Shown here: piece by piece, positions 54,604 through 63,447 of the stretch
Layout: every line of letters begins with the position of its first letter
Position numbering within the stretch: the first letter of the stretch is position 1
Origin: an uncultured Draconibacterium sp.
GTDB lineage: Bacteria > Bacteroidota > Bacteroidia > Bacteroidales > Prolixibacteraceae
Assembly (NCBI RefSeq): GCF_963677155.1
Contig: NZ_OY781884.1
Location: 2,434,134-2,498,133 of the forward strand
Length of the DNA: 64,000 bases
Reading direction: 5' to 3'
Program-made: the position numbers and the translations under genes
The notes under the pieces: model-generated
What the model saw: the letters and a program-made list of their open reading frames with translations, nothing else
Database searches by the model: none
Told to the model about the DNA's origin: nothing

Positions 54604-56283
54604 ATGAAAAAATATAATATAAGATCACTAATTGTTTATGCGTTGGTAGCCAGTTTTATGTTTGCTACTGTTAGTTGTGATGATATGCTCGATAGGCAAC
54701 CTTTAACGTCAATATCAGATGCCAGCTTCTGGTCAGGTGAAGAAGACGCAATGTTGGCTCTTGTTGGGTGCTATAAGTTTCCTTCGGGTTGGAGTTCTGA
54801 CGATTTTGCACATCCACAAGGATTAATGTATCTCGATTTGGCCGGAGGTAACGGTGTTGAAAAGGAAAATTTTACAACACAAGGAATGGCAAGTAGTAAT
54901 ACCATTGCTACCAGTGGGAATATTTTAGGATTTTGGTCTAATGCATATTCGCAAATTGCTCATTATAATACATTTCTGGATAAGATTGTGGATTGTGATA
55001 TGGATGAGAATAAAAAACAGGTTTGGATTGCTGAAGTAAAATGTTTGAGAGCCTATTATTTGTTTTATCTGGCATTTCATTTTAAGGATATCCCAATGCC
55101 ATTAACTACACTTGGAATTGAAGAGGCTAATACCATTGCTCAAACTTCACAATTGGATGTTTATAACCAATTGGAAAGTGATCTTAAATCAGCCATTACA
55201 TCGTTACCATTGGAAAGAAATTCTTCGGAGTATGGACGTTACACAAAAGGAGCTGCGCGAGTGCTTTTGAGCAGGCTTTACCTTGCCCAAAATAAGTGGA
55301 GCGATGCGGCTTCTGTTTTGGAGTCGGTGATAAACTCAGGTGTATATGAGATTGATAAAAGTAATGGCATCGACAGCTATGAGAAATTATTTCAAATTGG
55401 AGGTGAATACAGTTCTGAAATGATTTTTGTTATTCAAAATTTGCAGGATAACTTTACAACTGCACGTTATATTTATCAAACCCCGGAATCGAATGGTGGG
55501 TGGCATCAGTTTGCTCCTTACAACGAATTGGTGAAGGCTTTCTTCTGTACAGATGGAAAAGATATTGAAAACTCTACTGTTTACGCTGAAGATGATCCTT
55601 ACGCGAATCGCGATCCACGTCTTTATGCTTCTATATTTTTGCCACCATTGGGTACTTATGAAGGAACTGTTTTTAAGGGGGTTACTTATAATTGTTTTCA
55701 GGGGGCTAATAAAGCCGATTCATATAATAAATTTACTTTATTTAACGGATATTGTCCTAAAAAAGGCTTGGATCCTTCCATTACAGATTTGTACTCTTCT
55801 TATATTCATACGCCACTTATGCGTTATGCAGAAGTATTACTTAGCTATTTAGAAGCCGTAAATGAAGCAACGCCCGGCAGTGTAGATCAATCTTTATTAA
55901 ACTTAACAATAAATGATATTAGAGATCGTGTTAGTTTGCCTCCACTTCAAGTTTCGGATTTGTCAAGTCAGGAAATGGTTCGGGAAGCAGTTCGAAAAGA
56001 AAGACGTGTTGAGCTTGTATTTGAAGGATTCCGTTATTTTGATGTATTGCGCTGGGGGACAGCCAAAGAGGAGTTAAATCATACTTTTACCGGAGTGAAA
56101 TTGTCTGATGATCCAAATGCTCCGAATTTCAGGGGATCAGGAGACTCAGCTTCCCCTGTTGATGAAGATATGTACTATCAATTTGAAACGCGTACATGGA
56201 GTGACCATAACAGGTATTTTCCGATACCTCAGAATGATTTGAATATCAACGATAATCTTGTTCAAAATACCGGTTATAAATAG
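54604..56283 (+). CDS. SusD-like surface glycan-binding lipoprotein (ECF-controlled locus)
   Basis: A 559-residue RagB/SusD lipoprotein (lipobox C25, FATVSC; then DDMLDRQPLTSISDASFW). Other family parts: IAEVKCLRAYYLFYLAFHFKDIPM, RYTKGAARVLLSRLYLAQNKW, LMRYAEVLLSYLEAVNEAT and RRVELVFEGFRYFDVLRWG. I use ATG 54604 because it gives the usual MKKY start; ATG 54595 adds three residues. Partner of the STN-type SusC. A terminator-like hairpin follows. Confidence 0.95.
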   Translation: MKKYNIRSLIVYALVASFMFATVSCDDMLDRQPLTSISDASFWSGEEDAMLALVGCYKFPSGWSSDDFAHPQGLMYLDLAGGNGVEKENFTTQGMASSNTIATSGNILGFWSNAYSQIAHYNTFLDKIVDCDMDENKKQVWIAEVKCLRAYYLFYLAFHFKDIPMPLTTLGIEEANTIAQTSQLDVYNQLESDLKSAITSLPLERNSSEYGRYTKGAARVLLSRLYLAQNKWSDAASVLESVINSGVYEIDKSNGIDSYEKLFQIGGEYSSEMIFVIQNLQDNFTTARYIYQTPESNGGWHQFAPYNELVKAFFCTDGKDIENSTVYAEDDPYANRDPRLYASIFLPPLGTYEGTVFKGVTYNCFQGANKADSYNKFTLFNGYCPKKGLDPSITDLYSSYIHTPLMRYAEVLLSYLEAVNEATPGSVDQSLLNLTINDIRDRVSLPPLQVSDLSSQEMVREAVRKERRVELVFEGFRYFDVLRWGTAKEELNHTFTGVKLSDDPNAPNFRGSGDSASPVDEDMYYQFETRTWSDHNRYFPIPQNDLNINDNLVQNTGYK

Positions 56284-56300
56284 TAAGTAATTATTTTTAT

Positions 56301-56329
56301 AGGGACACTTCTTTGTTTGGCGTGTCCCT
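56301..56329 (+). terminator. Hairpin/terminator after susD (ECF-controlled locus)
   Basis: AGGGACAC (56301-56308) pairs with GTGTCCCT (56322-56329), followed by TTTA. It is a strong G+C-containing stem in an A+T-rich gap, 18 bases after the SusD stop. Confidence 0.7.
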
Positions 56330-56340
56330 TTTACTTACTT

Positions 56341-56372
56341 GCAACCATAAATAAAAATGCAACCAATAAATA
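56341..56372 (+). repeat. Short direct repeat upstream of the GH29 gene
   Basis: GCAACCATAAATA (56341-56353) recurs as GCAACCAATAAATA (56359-56372), 18 bases apart, just upstream of the fucosidase start. It could be a tandem regulator site; no other support. Confidence 0.4.
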
Positions 56373-56390
56373 CATTACAAATAAATAATC

Positions 56391-58004
56391 ATGCGAAGAT
56401 TAATTCTGATTATATGTGCTCTTTTTGTCCTTTCGTGTACGCATAAATCCGCGGAAAAAATGCAAACAGGAAAGTTTGAGCCAACCTGGCAGTCGTTAAA
56501 ACAGTACGAGATTCCGGAATGGTTTAATGATGCTAAATTTGGAATCTGGGCACATTGGGGACCACAATGTCAACCTGAGGCTGGAGACTGGTACGCACGT
56601 TTTATGTATTCTCAGGGGCATGCGCAATATAATTATCATTTACAACATTACGGACATCCGTCGGAGTTTGGATTTAAAGATGTAATTAACGACTGGAAAG
56701 CTGAAAAATGGGATCCTGAAAAATTGGTGGAGCTGTATAAACGTGCGGGTGCCAGGTATTTCTTTGCCATGGGGAATCATCATGATAACCTGGATTTATG
56801 GGATAGCAAGTATCAGGAATGGAATTCAGTTAATGTTGGTCCCAAAAAAGATATATTGGAAGCTTGGGCAAAAGCGGCAAAGAACAATGGTTTACCTTTT
56901 GGCGTAAGTATCCATTCTGCTCATGCGTGGCGTTGGTACGAGACTGCCCAAATGGCCGATAAGGTTGGTGATAAAGCAGGAATTCCTTATGATGGTACAC
57001 TTACAAAAGCCGATGGTAAAGGAAAATGGTGGGAAGGACTTGATCCTCAAAAACTGTATGCCCAAAATCATCCTTTAAGTAAAGATAGTGAAACACTAAG
57101 CTCTATCCACAGTCAATGGGGGTGGGGAAATGGTGCAACACCTCCCTCTGAAGAATATTGCTTAAATTTTTATAATCGCACGATCGACATGATCAATCAA
57201 TACAATCCGGATCTGGTTTATTTTGATGATACAGCTTTACCATTATGGCCAGTTAGTAATGTTGGATTGGACATTGCTGCTCACTATTACAATTCGAACA
57301 TGAATTTACATGATGGTAAGCTGGAAGCTGTTCTTTTTGGAAAGATCCTTACGGATGAGCAAAAGGAGTGTATGGTTTGGGATGTTGAGCGTGGTGCACC
57401 TGATAGAATCCAGGAAAAGCCATGGCAGTCTTGTACTTGTATTGGAGGTTGGCACTATGATCGAAGCATATACAACCGTGATGGATACAAGTCGGCTAAA
57501 ACAGTGATGCAAATGCTGGTTGATATTGTCAGTAAAAATGGTAATTTATTGTTGAATATTCCTATCCGTGGAGATGGCTCAATTGATGAGAAAGAGCTTA
57601 AAGTGGTTGAAGGGATTACGAAGTGGATGGATATAAACAGCGAGTGTATATACGAAACTCGTCCTTGGCATATTTTTGGGGAAGGGCCAAAAGCTGAGAG
57701 TTCAAATCCAATTAATGCACAAGGTTTTAACGAAGGCAAAGGTGACCCATATACGGCAAAAGATATCAGGTTTACAAGAAAAGGTGATGTTATTTATGCA
57801 GTAATCATGGAGTTGCCGGAAAATGATGAAGAAATTATCATAAAATCCTTGGGTGCAAATAGTCCATATTATTCTAACGGTGATAAAAATGTAAAACTTT
57901 TGGGCGATATTCCTGTCAAATTTAATTTCGACGAAACCGGTTTAAATGTAGAAATTCCAGATAACAATGGATTGATAGCACCACTCGTTTTAAAAATCGA
58001 ATAG
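56391..58004 (+). CDS. GH29 alpha-L-fucosidase, lipoprotein
   Basis: A 537-residue lipoprotein (lipobox C16, FVLSC) with a GH29 (beta/alpha)8 barrel. Family motifs: KFGIWAHWGPQC (about residues 49-60), FFAMGNHHDNLDLWDSKY (about 124-141; the HHDGF-type motif reads HHDNL) and NPDLVYFDD with nucleophile D279, where WFDG is usual. A C-terminal beta-sandwich follows (about 420-537). It would release alpha-L-fucose (or a related 6-deoxy/galacto-configured L-sugar) from glycans at the cell envelope. The changes in the two motifs may alter specificity. It follows the SusD gene across a hairpin. Confidence 0.92.
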   Translation: MRRLILIICALFVLSCTHKSAEKMQTGKFEPTWQSLKQYEIPEWFNDAKFGIWAHWGPQCQPEAGDWYARFMYSQGHAQYNYHLQHYGHPSEFGFKDVINDWKAEKWDPEKLVELYKRAGARYFFAMGNHHDNLDLWDSKYQEWNSVNVGPKKDILEAWAKAAKNNGLPFGVSIHSAHAWRWYETAQMADKVGDKAGIPYDGTLTKADGKGKWWEGLDPQKLYAQNHPLSKDSETLSSIHSQWGWGNGATPPSEEYCLNFYNRTIDMINQYNPDLVYFDDTALPLWPVSNVGLDIAAHYYNSNMNLHDGKLEAVLFGKILTDEQKECMVWDVERGAPDRIQEKPWQSCTCIGGWHYDRSIYNRDGYKSAKTVMQMLVDIVSKNGNLLLNIPIRGDGSIDEKELKVVEGITKWMDINSECIYETRPWHIFGEGPKAESSNPINAQGFNEGKGDPYTAKDIRFTRKGDVIYAVIMELPENDEEIIIKSLGANSPYYSNGDKNVKLLGDIPVKFNFDETGLNVEIPDNNGLIAPLVLKIE

Positions 58005-58161
58005 TTTTACTGACCTATTTGTATCGAATAGTTATTGTGTTGTTAATTTTTGTCGCTTGCTAAAAAATCAGGGATGTTCTGAGTTTTAGCAAGCGATTCT
58101 TGTTTCTATAGGTTTATGTTTTAATTAGCTTATAAATCAGCATAGAAGCAACACATTGCAC
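58005..58161. other. Intergenic region after the GH29 gene
   Basis: Left half of a 304-base gap (58005-58308). It holds the terminator at 58053-58096 and no open frame with a believable start. The right half holds the promoter module listed separately. Confidence 0.6.
58053..58096 (+). terminator. Terminator after the GH29 gene
   Basis: TCGCTTGCTAAAA (58053-58065) and TTTTAGCAAGCGA (58084-58096) form a 13-bp perfect stem with an 18-nt loop; TTCTTGTTTCT follows. Confidence 0.75.
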
Positions 58162-58242
58162 CTATGTGCAAGTTTTTTGGCCATTTGTTTAAATAATACT
58201 TTGCTAATCATTCTGAAAAAGTAGGAGGATGTTTTAATTTTG
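58162..58242 (+). promoter_or_regulatory. Duplicated promoter module, copy A (Tat-protein gene)
   Basis: Starts with CTATGTGCAAG, has ATAATACTT at +31 and ends with TAATTTTG (58235-58242), a full TAnnTTTG box. The -33 region reads TTCTG rather than TTTG. It aligns without gaps to 58909-58989 (about 58 of 81 bases identical by my count). Transcription would start near 58249, about 60 bases before the Tat-protein ATG. Confidence 0.6.
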
Positions 58243-58308
58243 GTAAGCCGCGTTCAGCTTTCTTTTTCAATAGAATAGTTGAGCTTAAAAACTAAAACTG
58301 TAACTAAA

Positions 58309-58881
58309 ATGGAAAATTCTGGACAGAACAACAGCCGCCGAAATTTCATAAAAAAAACGTGTATTACTGGTTCGTGTTTTTGTGGTTTTTTGGCTATTGC
58401 AAATGACGGGCGTGCAGAAGAACAACCCGATTCAGGGAAATTGCTTATGCAGGAATGGATTTCAACTCTCCTAAAAAGTATCGACGATAACACGGAGGCT
58501 TCGCAACAGATTTTGAAGAATTGTGCCCAGGTACATTTTCGGCATCTGGAAATGGAAAAGGTGCTGAAACCGTATAAAGGCGATATCGAAAAATTCAATT
58601 CATTTCTTGAAAAAGAGTGGGGATGGAAAGTTGAGTATGATAAAAATGCCGGTGTAATAGTAGCCAACGAAAACAAGAATTTCTGTGTGTGCCCAATGGT
58701 AAATCGGGAAAAGGGAGTGGACTCATCGATTTTGTGTTACTGTTCCGAAGGTTTTGCCGAACTTATGTTTTCATTTGTTGCAGATAAAAAGGTAAAAGCA
58801 GAAGTAGTCTCCTCAATCCATCGCCGGAATAATAGCTCTAATTATAAAACTAATAGCTGTATTTATAAAGTGCTTCTGTAA
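58309..58881 (+). CDS. Tat-exported Cys-rich protein of unknown function
   Basis: A 190-residue protein that I do not recognise. It starts with a twin-arginine signal (SRRNFIKK, residues 9-16, then a hydrophobic stretch), so it is probably folded, perhaps with a cofactor, before export. The mature part has paired cysteines: C72, C126-x-C128, C143-x-C145 and C184, plus H76 and H79 near C72. This spacing could bind a metal or form disulphides. The start at ATG 58309 puts the RR motif at the N-terminus; an in-frame TTG at 58279 does not. It lies alone between two terminated or promoter-bounded units, sharing a promoter module with the GH27 gene. Confidence 0.75.
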   Translation: MENSGQNNSRRNFIKKTCITGSCFCGFLAIANDGRAEEQPDSGKLLMQEWISTLLKSIDDNTEASQQILKNCAQVHFRHLEMEKVLKPYKGDIEKFNSFLEKEWGWKVEYDKNAGVIVANENKNFCVCPMVNREKGVDSSILCYCSEGFAELMFSFVADKKVKAEVVSSIHRRNNSSNYKTNSCIYKVLL

Positions 58882-58908
58882 TTTTCGCCGAGATTTACCC
58901 GATAACAA

Positions 58909-58989
58909 CTATGTGCAAGGTTTTTATCGAATTGTACACATAATACTTACAAATGACTTCTCGAAAAATAAGAGTTTGTTTTACTTTTG
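58909..58989 (+). promoter_or_regulatory. Duplicated promoter module, copy B (GH27 gene)
   Basis: Starts CTATGTGCAAG, has ATAATACTT at +31 and ends with TACTTTTG (58982-58989), matching TAnnTTTG. All three elements stand at exactly the same spacing as in copy A. Transcription would begin near 58996, about 40 bases before the GH27 ATG. Confidence 0.62.
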
Positions 58990-59035
58990 TTATTCTGCGC
59001 AAAGCGTTTGTGGTATCAATAAATTCAATAAAAAT

Positions 59036-60403
59036 ATGAAGAACTTAAAACTACTATCTGTCGCAATTCTTTTTGCACTTTTTGCTTGTAACAATCAAAA
59101 ACAACCGGAGCCATTCGCCAAAGGCGAGTTTAAAACCTGGGCCGAAACGCCGCCAATGGGTTGGAACAGCTGGGACTGCTACGGACCAACCGTTGAAGAG
59201 CACGAGGTAAAAGCCAATGCCGATTACATGGCCGAACACCTAAAGGATTATGGATGGGAATACATTGTGGTTGATATTCGCTGGTTTGTTGAGAACGACA
59301 AAGCCGGTGGTTACAATCAAACCGATCCGCGTTATGTAATCGATGAATACGGACGTTACCAACCTGCTGTAAATCGCTTCCCGTCGGCTGCCGATGGAAA
59401 GGGGTTTAGGGAGTTGGCCGACTATGTGCACGGCAAAGGATTAAAATTTGGTATCCACATTATGCGTGGAATTCCGAAAGTGGCGGTTGAAAATAAGTTG
59501 CCGATTTTAGGAACCGACGGAATTACTGCTGATCAGGTTTATTCCACCGAGTTACAGTGCCCATGGTTACGAGATAATTACACGATTGTTGCTGATAAGC
59601 CCGGTGCGCAGGAATACTATAATTCGATTATGAATATGTACGCCGGTTGGGGAGTTGATTTTATTAAGATTGACGATCTATCGCGTCCGTATCACCAGGC
59701 CGAAATTGAACTGATAAGAAATGCCATTGATAATTGTGGCCGCCCGATAGTTTTGAGTACGTCGCCAGGAGCAACACCCATTTCGGCCGCCGATCATGTA
59801 AAAGAACATGCCAATATGTGGCGGATGGTCGACGATGTTTGGGACACCTGGCATCATTTTGATCACCTGATTAAAGTTTGTGAACAATGGTACCCGTACA
59901 TTGCTCCCGGTACCTGGCCCGATTGTGATATGATTCCGCTGGGACGTATTTCAATTCGCGGAGAGCGTGGCGAAGAGCGCATGACTCGTCTTTCGCCGGA
60001 TGAGCAATATTCGTTAATGACTTTGTTTACCATTTTTAAATCGCCATTGATGTTTGGCGGCGATCTGCCAAGTAACGATGAATTCACGCTGTCGTTGTTA
60101 ACCAACGAAGAAGTGTTGAAAATGCACCGCGAAAGCACTGGTGTAAAACAACTTTTTCAGGATGAAAATAAAGTGGGTATCACTTCTGAAAATCCAAATA
60201 CAGGCGAGATTTATCTGGCCTTGTTCAATATTTCAGATGAGGAAGAACCTTTAAATATAGGTGTTGAATTGTCTGACCTGGGTATCGATGGCGAATGTTC
60301 TGCAATTAATATGTGGTCGGGAGAAAATCTTGGAAATTTCTCCGGCTCCATTGATCAGAGTCTTTCGGCACACGAAAGTATCTTGTTAAAACTAAAACAA
60401 TAA
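59036..60403 (+). CDS. GH27 alpha-galactosidase or beta-L-arabinopyranosidase, lipoprotein
   Basis: A 455-residue lipoprotein (lipobox C18, LFAC). GH27 features: TPPMGWNSWDCYG (residues 38-50), YIVVDIRWF, KFGIHIMRGIP, nucleophile D213 (FIKIDD, where many GH27 enzymes have KYDN) and acid/base D270 in VDDVWDTW. The KIDD variant is a departure from classic eukaryotic alpha-galactosidases. GH27 includes alpha-galactosidases and beta-L-arabinopyranosidases; with GH127 next door, the second is worth considering. Start at ATG 59036 because it gives the signal peptide; a GTG at 58913 falls inside the promoter module. Cotranscribed with GH127 (12-base gap). Confidence 0.9.
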   Translation: MKNLKLLSVAILFALFACNNQKQPEPFAKGEFKTWAETPPMGWNSWDCYGPTVEEHEVKANADYMAEHLKDYGWEYIVVDIRWFVENDKAGGYNQTDPRYVIDEYGRYQPAVNRFPSAADGKGFRELADYVHGKGLKFGIHIMRGIPKVAVENKLPILGTDGITADQVYSTELQCPWLRDNYTIVADKPGAQEYYNSIMNMYAGWGVDFIKIDDLSRPYHQAEIELIRNAIDNCGRPIVLSTSPGATPISAADHVKEHANMWRMVDDVWDTWHHFDHLIKVCEQWYPYIAPGTWPDCDMIPLGRISIRGERGEERMTRLSPDEQYSLMTLFTIFKSPLMFGGDLPSNDEFTLSLLTNEEVLKMHRESTGVKQLFQDENKVGITSENPNTGEIYLALFNISDEEEPLNIGVELSDLGIDGECSAINMWSGENLGNFSGSIDQSLSAHESILLKLKQ

Positions 60404-60415
60404 TAGATTATTAAA

Positions 60416-62788
60416 ATGAAGTATTTAACGTTATTCATATTCGTATTTTTTATACTGAATTCATGTGTTAAAGAAGTAGATAATTCGCCGGTTGAGTATT
60501 TTAATCTCAGCGATGTAAGATTGCTCGACAGCGAATTTAAAAACGCGCAGAAACAAGATATCGCCTATTTAATGGCTCTTGATCCTGATCGTTTATTAGC
60601 TCCGTTTTTGCGGGAAGCCGGTTTGGAACCCAAAGCCGAAAGTTATCCAAACTGGGAGAACACAGGCCTCGACGGGCACATTGGCGGGCACTACCTTACA
60701 GCGTTGTCGTTGATGTACGCTTCAACCGGAAATAAGGAGATGAAGGAAAGACTTGACTACATGATCTCCGAATTGAAACAATGTCAGGATGCGAACGGAA
60801 ACGGCTATATTGGTGGCGTTCCCGGCGGACAAAAGGCATGGGATGAGATAAAAAGTGGCGATATCCGTGCCGGAGGTTTCAGCCTGAATGGCAGATGGGT
60901 ACCGCTGTATAATATCCATAAAACTTACGCTGGGTTACGCGATGCGTGGTTGTATGCCCACAACGAAACAGCAAAACAAATGCTGATTGACATGACCGAC
61001 TGGATGTTGGATTTGGTATCTGATTTAAACGATGAGCAAATACAAACCATGCTAAAGAGTGAGCATGGCGGGTTAAATGAAACTTTTGCCGATGTAGCCG
61101 ATATTACCGGCGATGAAAAATATCTTGAATTGGCTAAAAAATTCTCACATCGTGAAATTCTCGATCCTTTAATCGAACATCGCGATGAGTTAAATGGAAA
61201 ACATGCTAACACTCAAATTCCAAAGGTGATCGGTTATGAGCGCATTGCCGAGTTGGATGGCGATTCTACCTGGTCGGATGCAGCCCTGTTTTTTTGGGAT
61301 GTGGTGGTAAATGGCCGAAGCGTGGCAATTGGAGGAAACAGCGTTCGCGAACACTTTCACCCAAAAGATGATTTCTCGGAAATGATTTCATCGGTTGAAG
61401 GCCCCGAAACCTGCAATTCGTACAACATGTTGAAACTGACTAAGATGTTGTACCCAACTTTTGGTAATAAACGCAAGTTTATCGACTATTACGAAAAAAC
61501 ACTTTACAATCATATTTTAGCATCAGTAAATCCGAATAACGGAGGTCTGGTTTATTTTACGCCTATGCGCCCCAACCATTACCGGGTTTATTCGCAACCT
61601 CAAACCAGCTTTTGGTGTTGTGTGGGGTCGGGTATCGAAAATCCGGGGAAATATGGTGAGATGATTTATGCGCACAGCAATAAGTCGCTCTATGTAAACC
61701 TATTTATTCCATCGGTTTTAAACTGGAAAGAAAAAGAAACTGAGGTGGTTTTAAAAACTCAGTTTCCTGATGAAGACAAGATTTATCTAACCATTAACCC
61801 AAAAGAAAAAACAGAATTCGAATTACACCTGCGTTACCCGTCGTGGGTTGAAGACGGAGCTTTAAAAGTATTGGTGAACGGAAAGGCAGTTAAATACCAG
61901 CTGTCGGAAAATGGTTATGCTGTTGTTAACCGCGAATGGGAAAAAGGCGATAAAGTAGAATTGGTTTTACCCATGAAAATTACGGTAGAACAGTTGGAGG
62001 ATGGTAGTAATAATTATGCTTTCAAATACGGACCAATTGTGTTGGCAGCAAAAACAGGCACTGAAGATTTGAAAGGATTATATGCCGATGCAAGTAGAAT
62101 GGGGCACGTAGCACATGGTAAAATGATTCCGCTGAAAGACCGCCCCGTAGTTGTGTCATCGGTTGAAAATTTGCCGTCGATGCTGGAAAAAGAAGACAGT
62201 GATAAACTGGCTTTCAAATTGAGTGGTTTATATCCAGAGCAATACAAAAGCGGATTAGAATTGTTGCCTTTTTATCGGATACACGAGTCGCGCTATAACA
62301 TATATTGGTCGCAGGCAACCAAAGAAGAACTGAACGATATGATTCGCGCAGTTGAAGAGGCGGAAAAAGCCCAAATTGCGATGGATGCCATTACTGTTGA
62401 TAAGGTTGAATCAGGGGAGCAGCAGCCCGAATCAGATCACTTCGTAAAATTTGAAGGATCAAGAACCGGATACGCAAATGATTATCACTACCGCGAAACA
62501 CGCCGTTTCTTTAGCTATAAACTGAAGAATCCGGAGAAAACAGGTCGTTTTATACATCTGAAATATTTTGATTCAGCATATCCGCGTTCGGCAGAAATAC
62601 TTGTGAACAACAATTCTGTAGGTGCTATAGAACTGAATGGAGGAGATGAAGATGCCATTCTGGAAAAAGTAATTCCGATACCTGATAGCGAAGTAGCAAA
62701 ACAAGAACTGGTATTTAAGGTACAGGCTTCTAACAATCAATTCAGTATGCGTTTGATTGAAGTTCGCTTACTGAGTAAAAACGATTAA
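60416..62788 (+). CDS. GH127-family beta-L-arabinofuranosidase-like lipoprotein (DUF1680)
   Basis: A 790-residue lipoprotein (lipobox C17, LNSC). The (alpha/alpha)6 barrel motifs are ENTGLDGHIGGHYLTALS and NGNGYIGGVPGG. The Zn/Cys active site of GH127 is present: E331-T-C333 (GPETCNSYN) and the cysteine pair C401-C402 (FWCCVGSGIEN), with C401 as likely nucleophile; E312 (REHFHP) is a candidate acid/base. C-terminal beta-sandwich domains extend beyond the usual length of about 650. Known members cleave beta-L-arabinofuranose, or unusual sugars in rhamnogalacturonan II. It ends the operon. Confidence 0.9.
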   Translation: MKYLTLFIFVFFILNSCVKEVDNSPVEYFNLSDVRLLDSEFKNAQKQDIAYLMALDPDRLLAPFLREAGLEPKAESYPNWENTGLDGHIGGHYLTALSLMYASTGNKEMKERLDYMISELKQCQDANGNGYIGGVPGGQKAWDEIKSGDIRAGGFSLNGRWVPLYNIHKTYAGLRDAWLYAHNETAKQMLIDMTDWMLDLVSDLNDEQIQTMLKSEHGGLNETFADVADITGDEKYLELAKKFSHREILDPLIEHRDELNGKHANTQIPKVIGYERIAELDGDSTWSDAALFFWDVVVNGRSVAIGGNSVREHFHPKDDFSEMISSVEGPETCNSYNMLKLTKMLYPTFGNKRKFIDYYEKTLYNHILASVNPNNGGLVYFTPMRPNHYRVYSQPQTSFWCCVGSGIENPGKYGEMIYAHSNKSLYVNLFIPSVLNWKEKETEVVLKTQFPDEDKIYLTINPKEKTEFELHLRYPSWVEDGALKVLVNGKAVKYQLSENGYAVVNREWEKGDKVELVLPMKITVEQLEDGSNNYAFKYGPIVLAAKTGTEDLKGLYADASRMGHVAHGKMIPLKDRPVVVSSVENLPSMLEKEDSDKLAFKLSGLYPEQYKSGLELLPFYRIHESRYNIYWSQATKEELNDMIRAVEEAEKAQIAMDAITVDKVESGEQQPESDHFVKFEGSRTGYANDYHYRETRRFFSYKLKNPEKTGRFIHLKYFDSAYPRSAEILVNNNSVGAIELNGGDEDAILEKVIPIPDSEVAKQELVFKVQASNNQFSMRLIEVRLLSKND

Positions 62789-62812
62789 GAAGAGTTGACT
62801 TATATCAAGTTG

Positions 62813-62844
62813 AAAGCCCGGTAGCTTTATGGTTGCCGGGCTTT
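62813..62844 (+). terminator. Terminator after the GH127 gene
   Basis: AAAGCCCGG (62813-62821) pairs with CCGGGCTTT (62836-62844), followed by TTATTT. A classic rho-independent terminator closing the glycan locus. Confidence 0.85.
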
Positions 62845-62918
62845 TTATTTATAAATTTGAGAGAGAACTCAACAATTTTAAATGATGGCTGTTTGGTGTT
62901 AAACAAGATTTAGAAGCT

Positions 62919-63329
62919 ATGAAGAAGTTATTTCAAACAAAATTAAACAATACCAGTGTTCACTTTTCACTGTTGCTTTTACGCCTGACAACAGGGGGTT
63001 TTATGCTCACCCATGGATATTCTAAACTACAGCATTTACTGGCTGGCGAAATGCAATTTGGCGATCCGCTTGGATTGGGGCCTGAAGTATCACTAGTTCT
63101 GGCTGTTTTTGCCGAGTTTTTTTGTTCCATTCTTATTATGCTTGGTTTTGGAACGCGTCTGGCTGTAATTCCTTTAATTGTAACTATGGCAGTTGCTGCT
63201 TTTATTGTTCATGCTGCCGATCCGTTTGGCCGCAAAGAAATGGCTTTACTTTACCTGGTAGGCTATGTTATTTTGCTGCTGACTGGAAGTGGAAAAATTT
63301 CGGTTGATCGTTTTATTAGTAGGAAATAA
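62919..63329 (+). CDS. DoxX-family inner-membrane protein
   Basis: A 136-residue membrane protein with about four hydrophobic helices. DoxX/DoxD motifs are visible: LLRLTTGGFMLTHGYSKLQH near the N-terminus, FAEFFCSILIMLGFGTRLAVIPL in the middle, and GRKEMALLYLVGYVILLLTGSGKISVDRF at the end. Members are often linked to redox or thiol stress, without a settled biochemical role. It lies after the locus terminator and looks like an independent gene. Confidence 0.9.
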   Translation: MKKLFQTKLNNTSVHFSLLLLRLTTGGFMLTHGYSKLQHLLAGEMQFGDPLGLGPEVSLVLAVFAEFFCSILIMLGFGTRLAVIPLIVTMAVAAFIVHAADPFGRKEMALLYLVGYVILLLTGSGKISVDRFISRK

Positions 63330-63447
63330 ACGTGATTACTGAAATGTTTTAAGCTTCAATAATATTAGTTCAAAGTTTTTAGGTATTCTTATAAAAAAGT
63401 TAAAGTTTATCTTGCCTTTTAGTTTTAGCAACTGTTGGATTTTTCCA

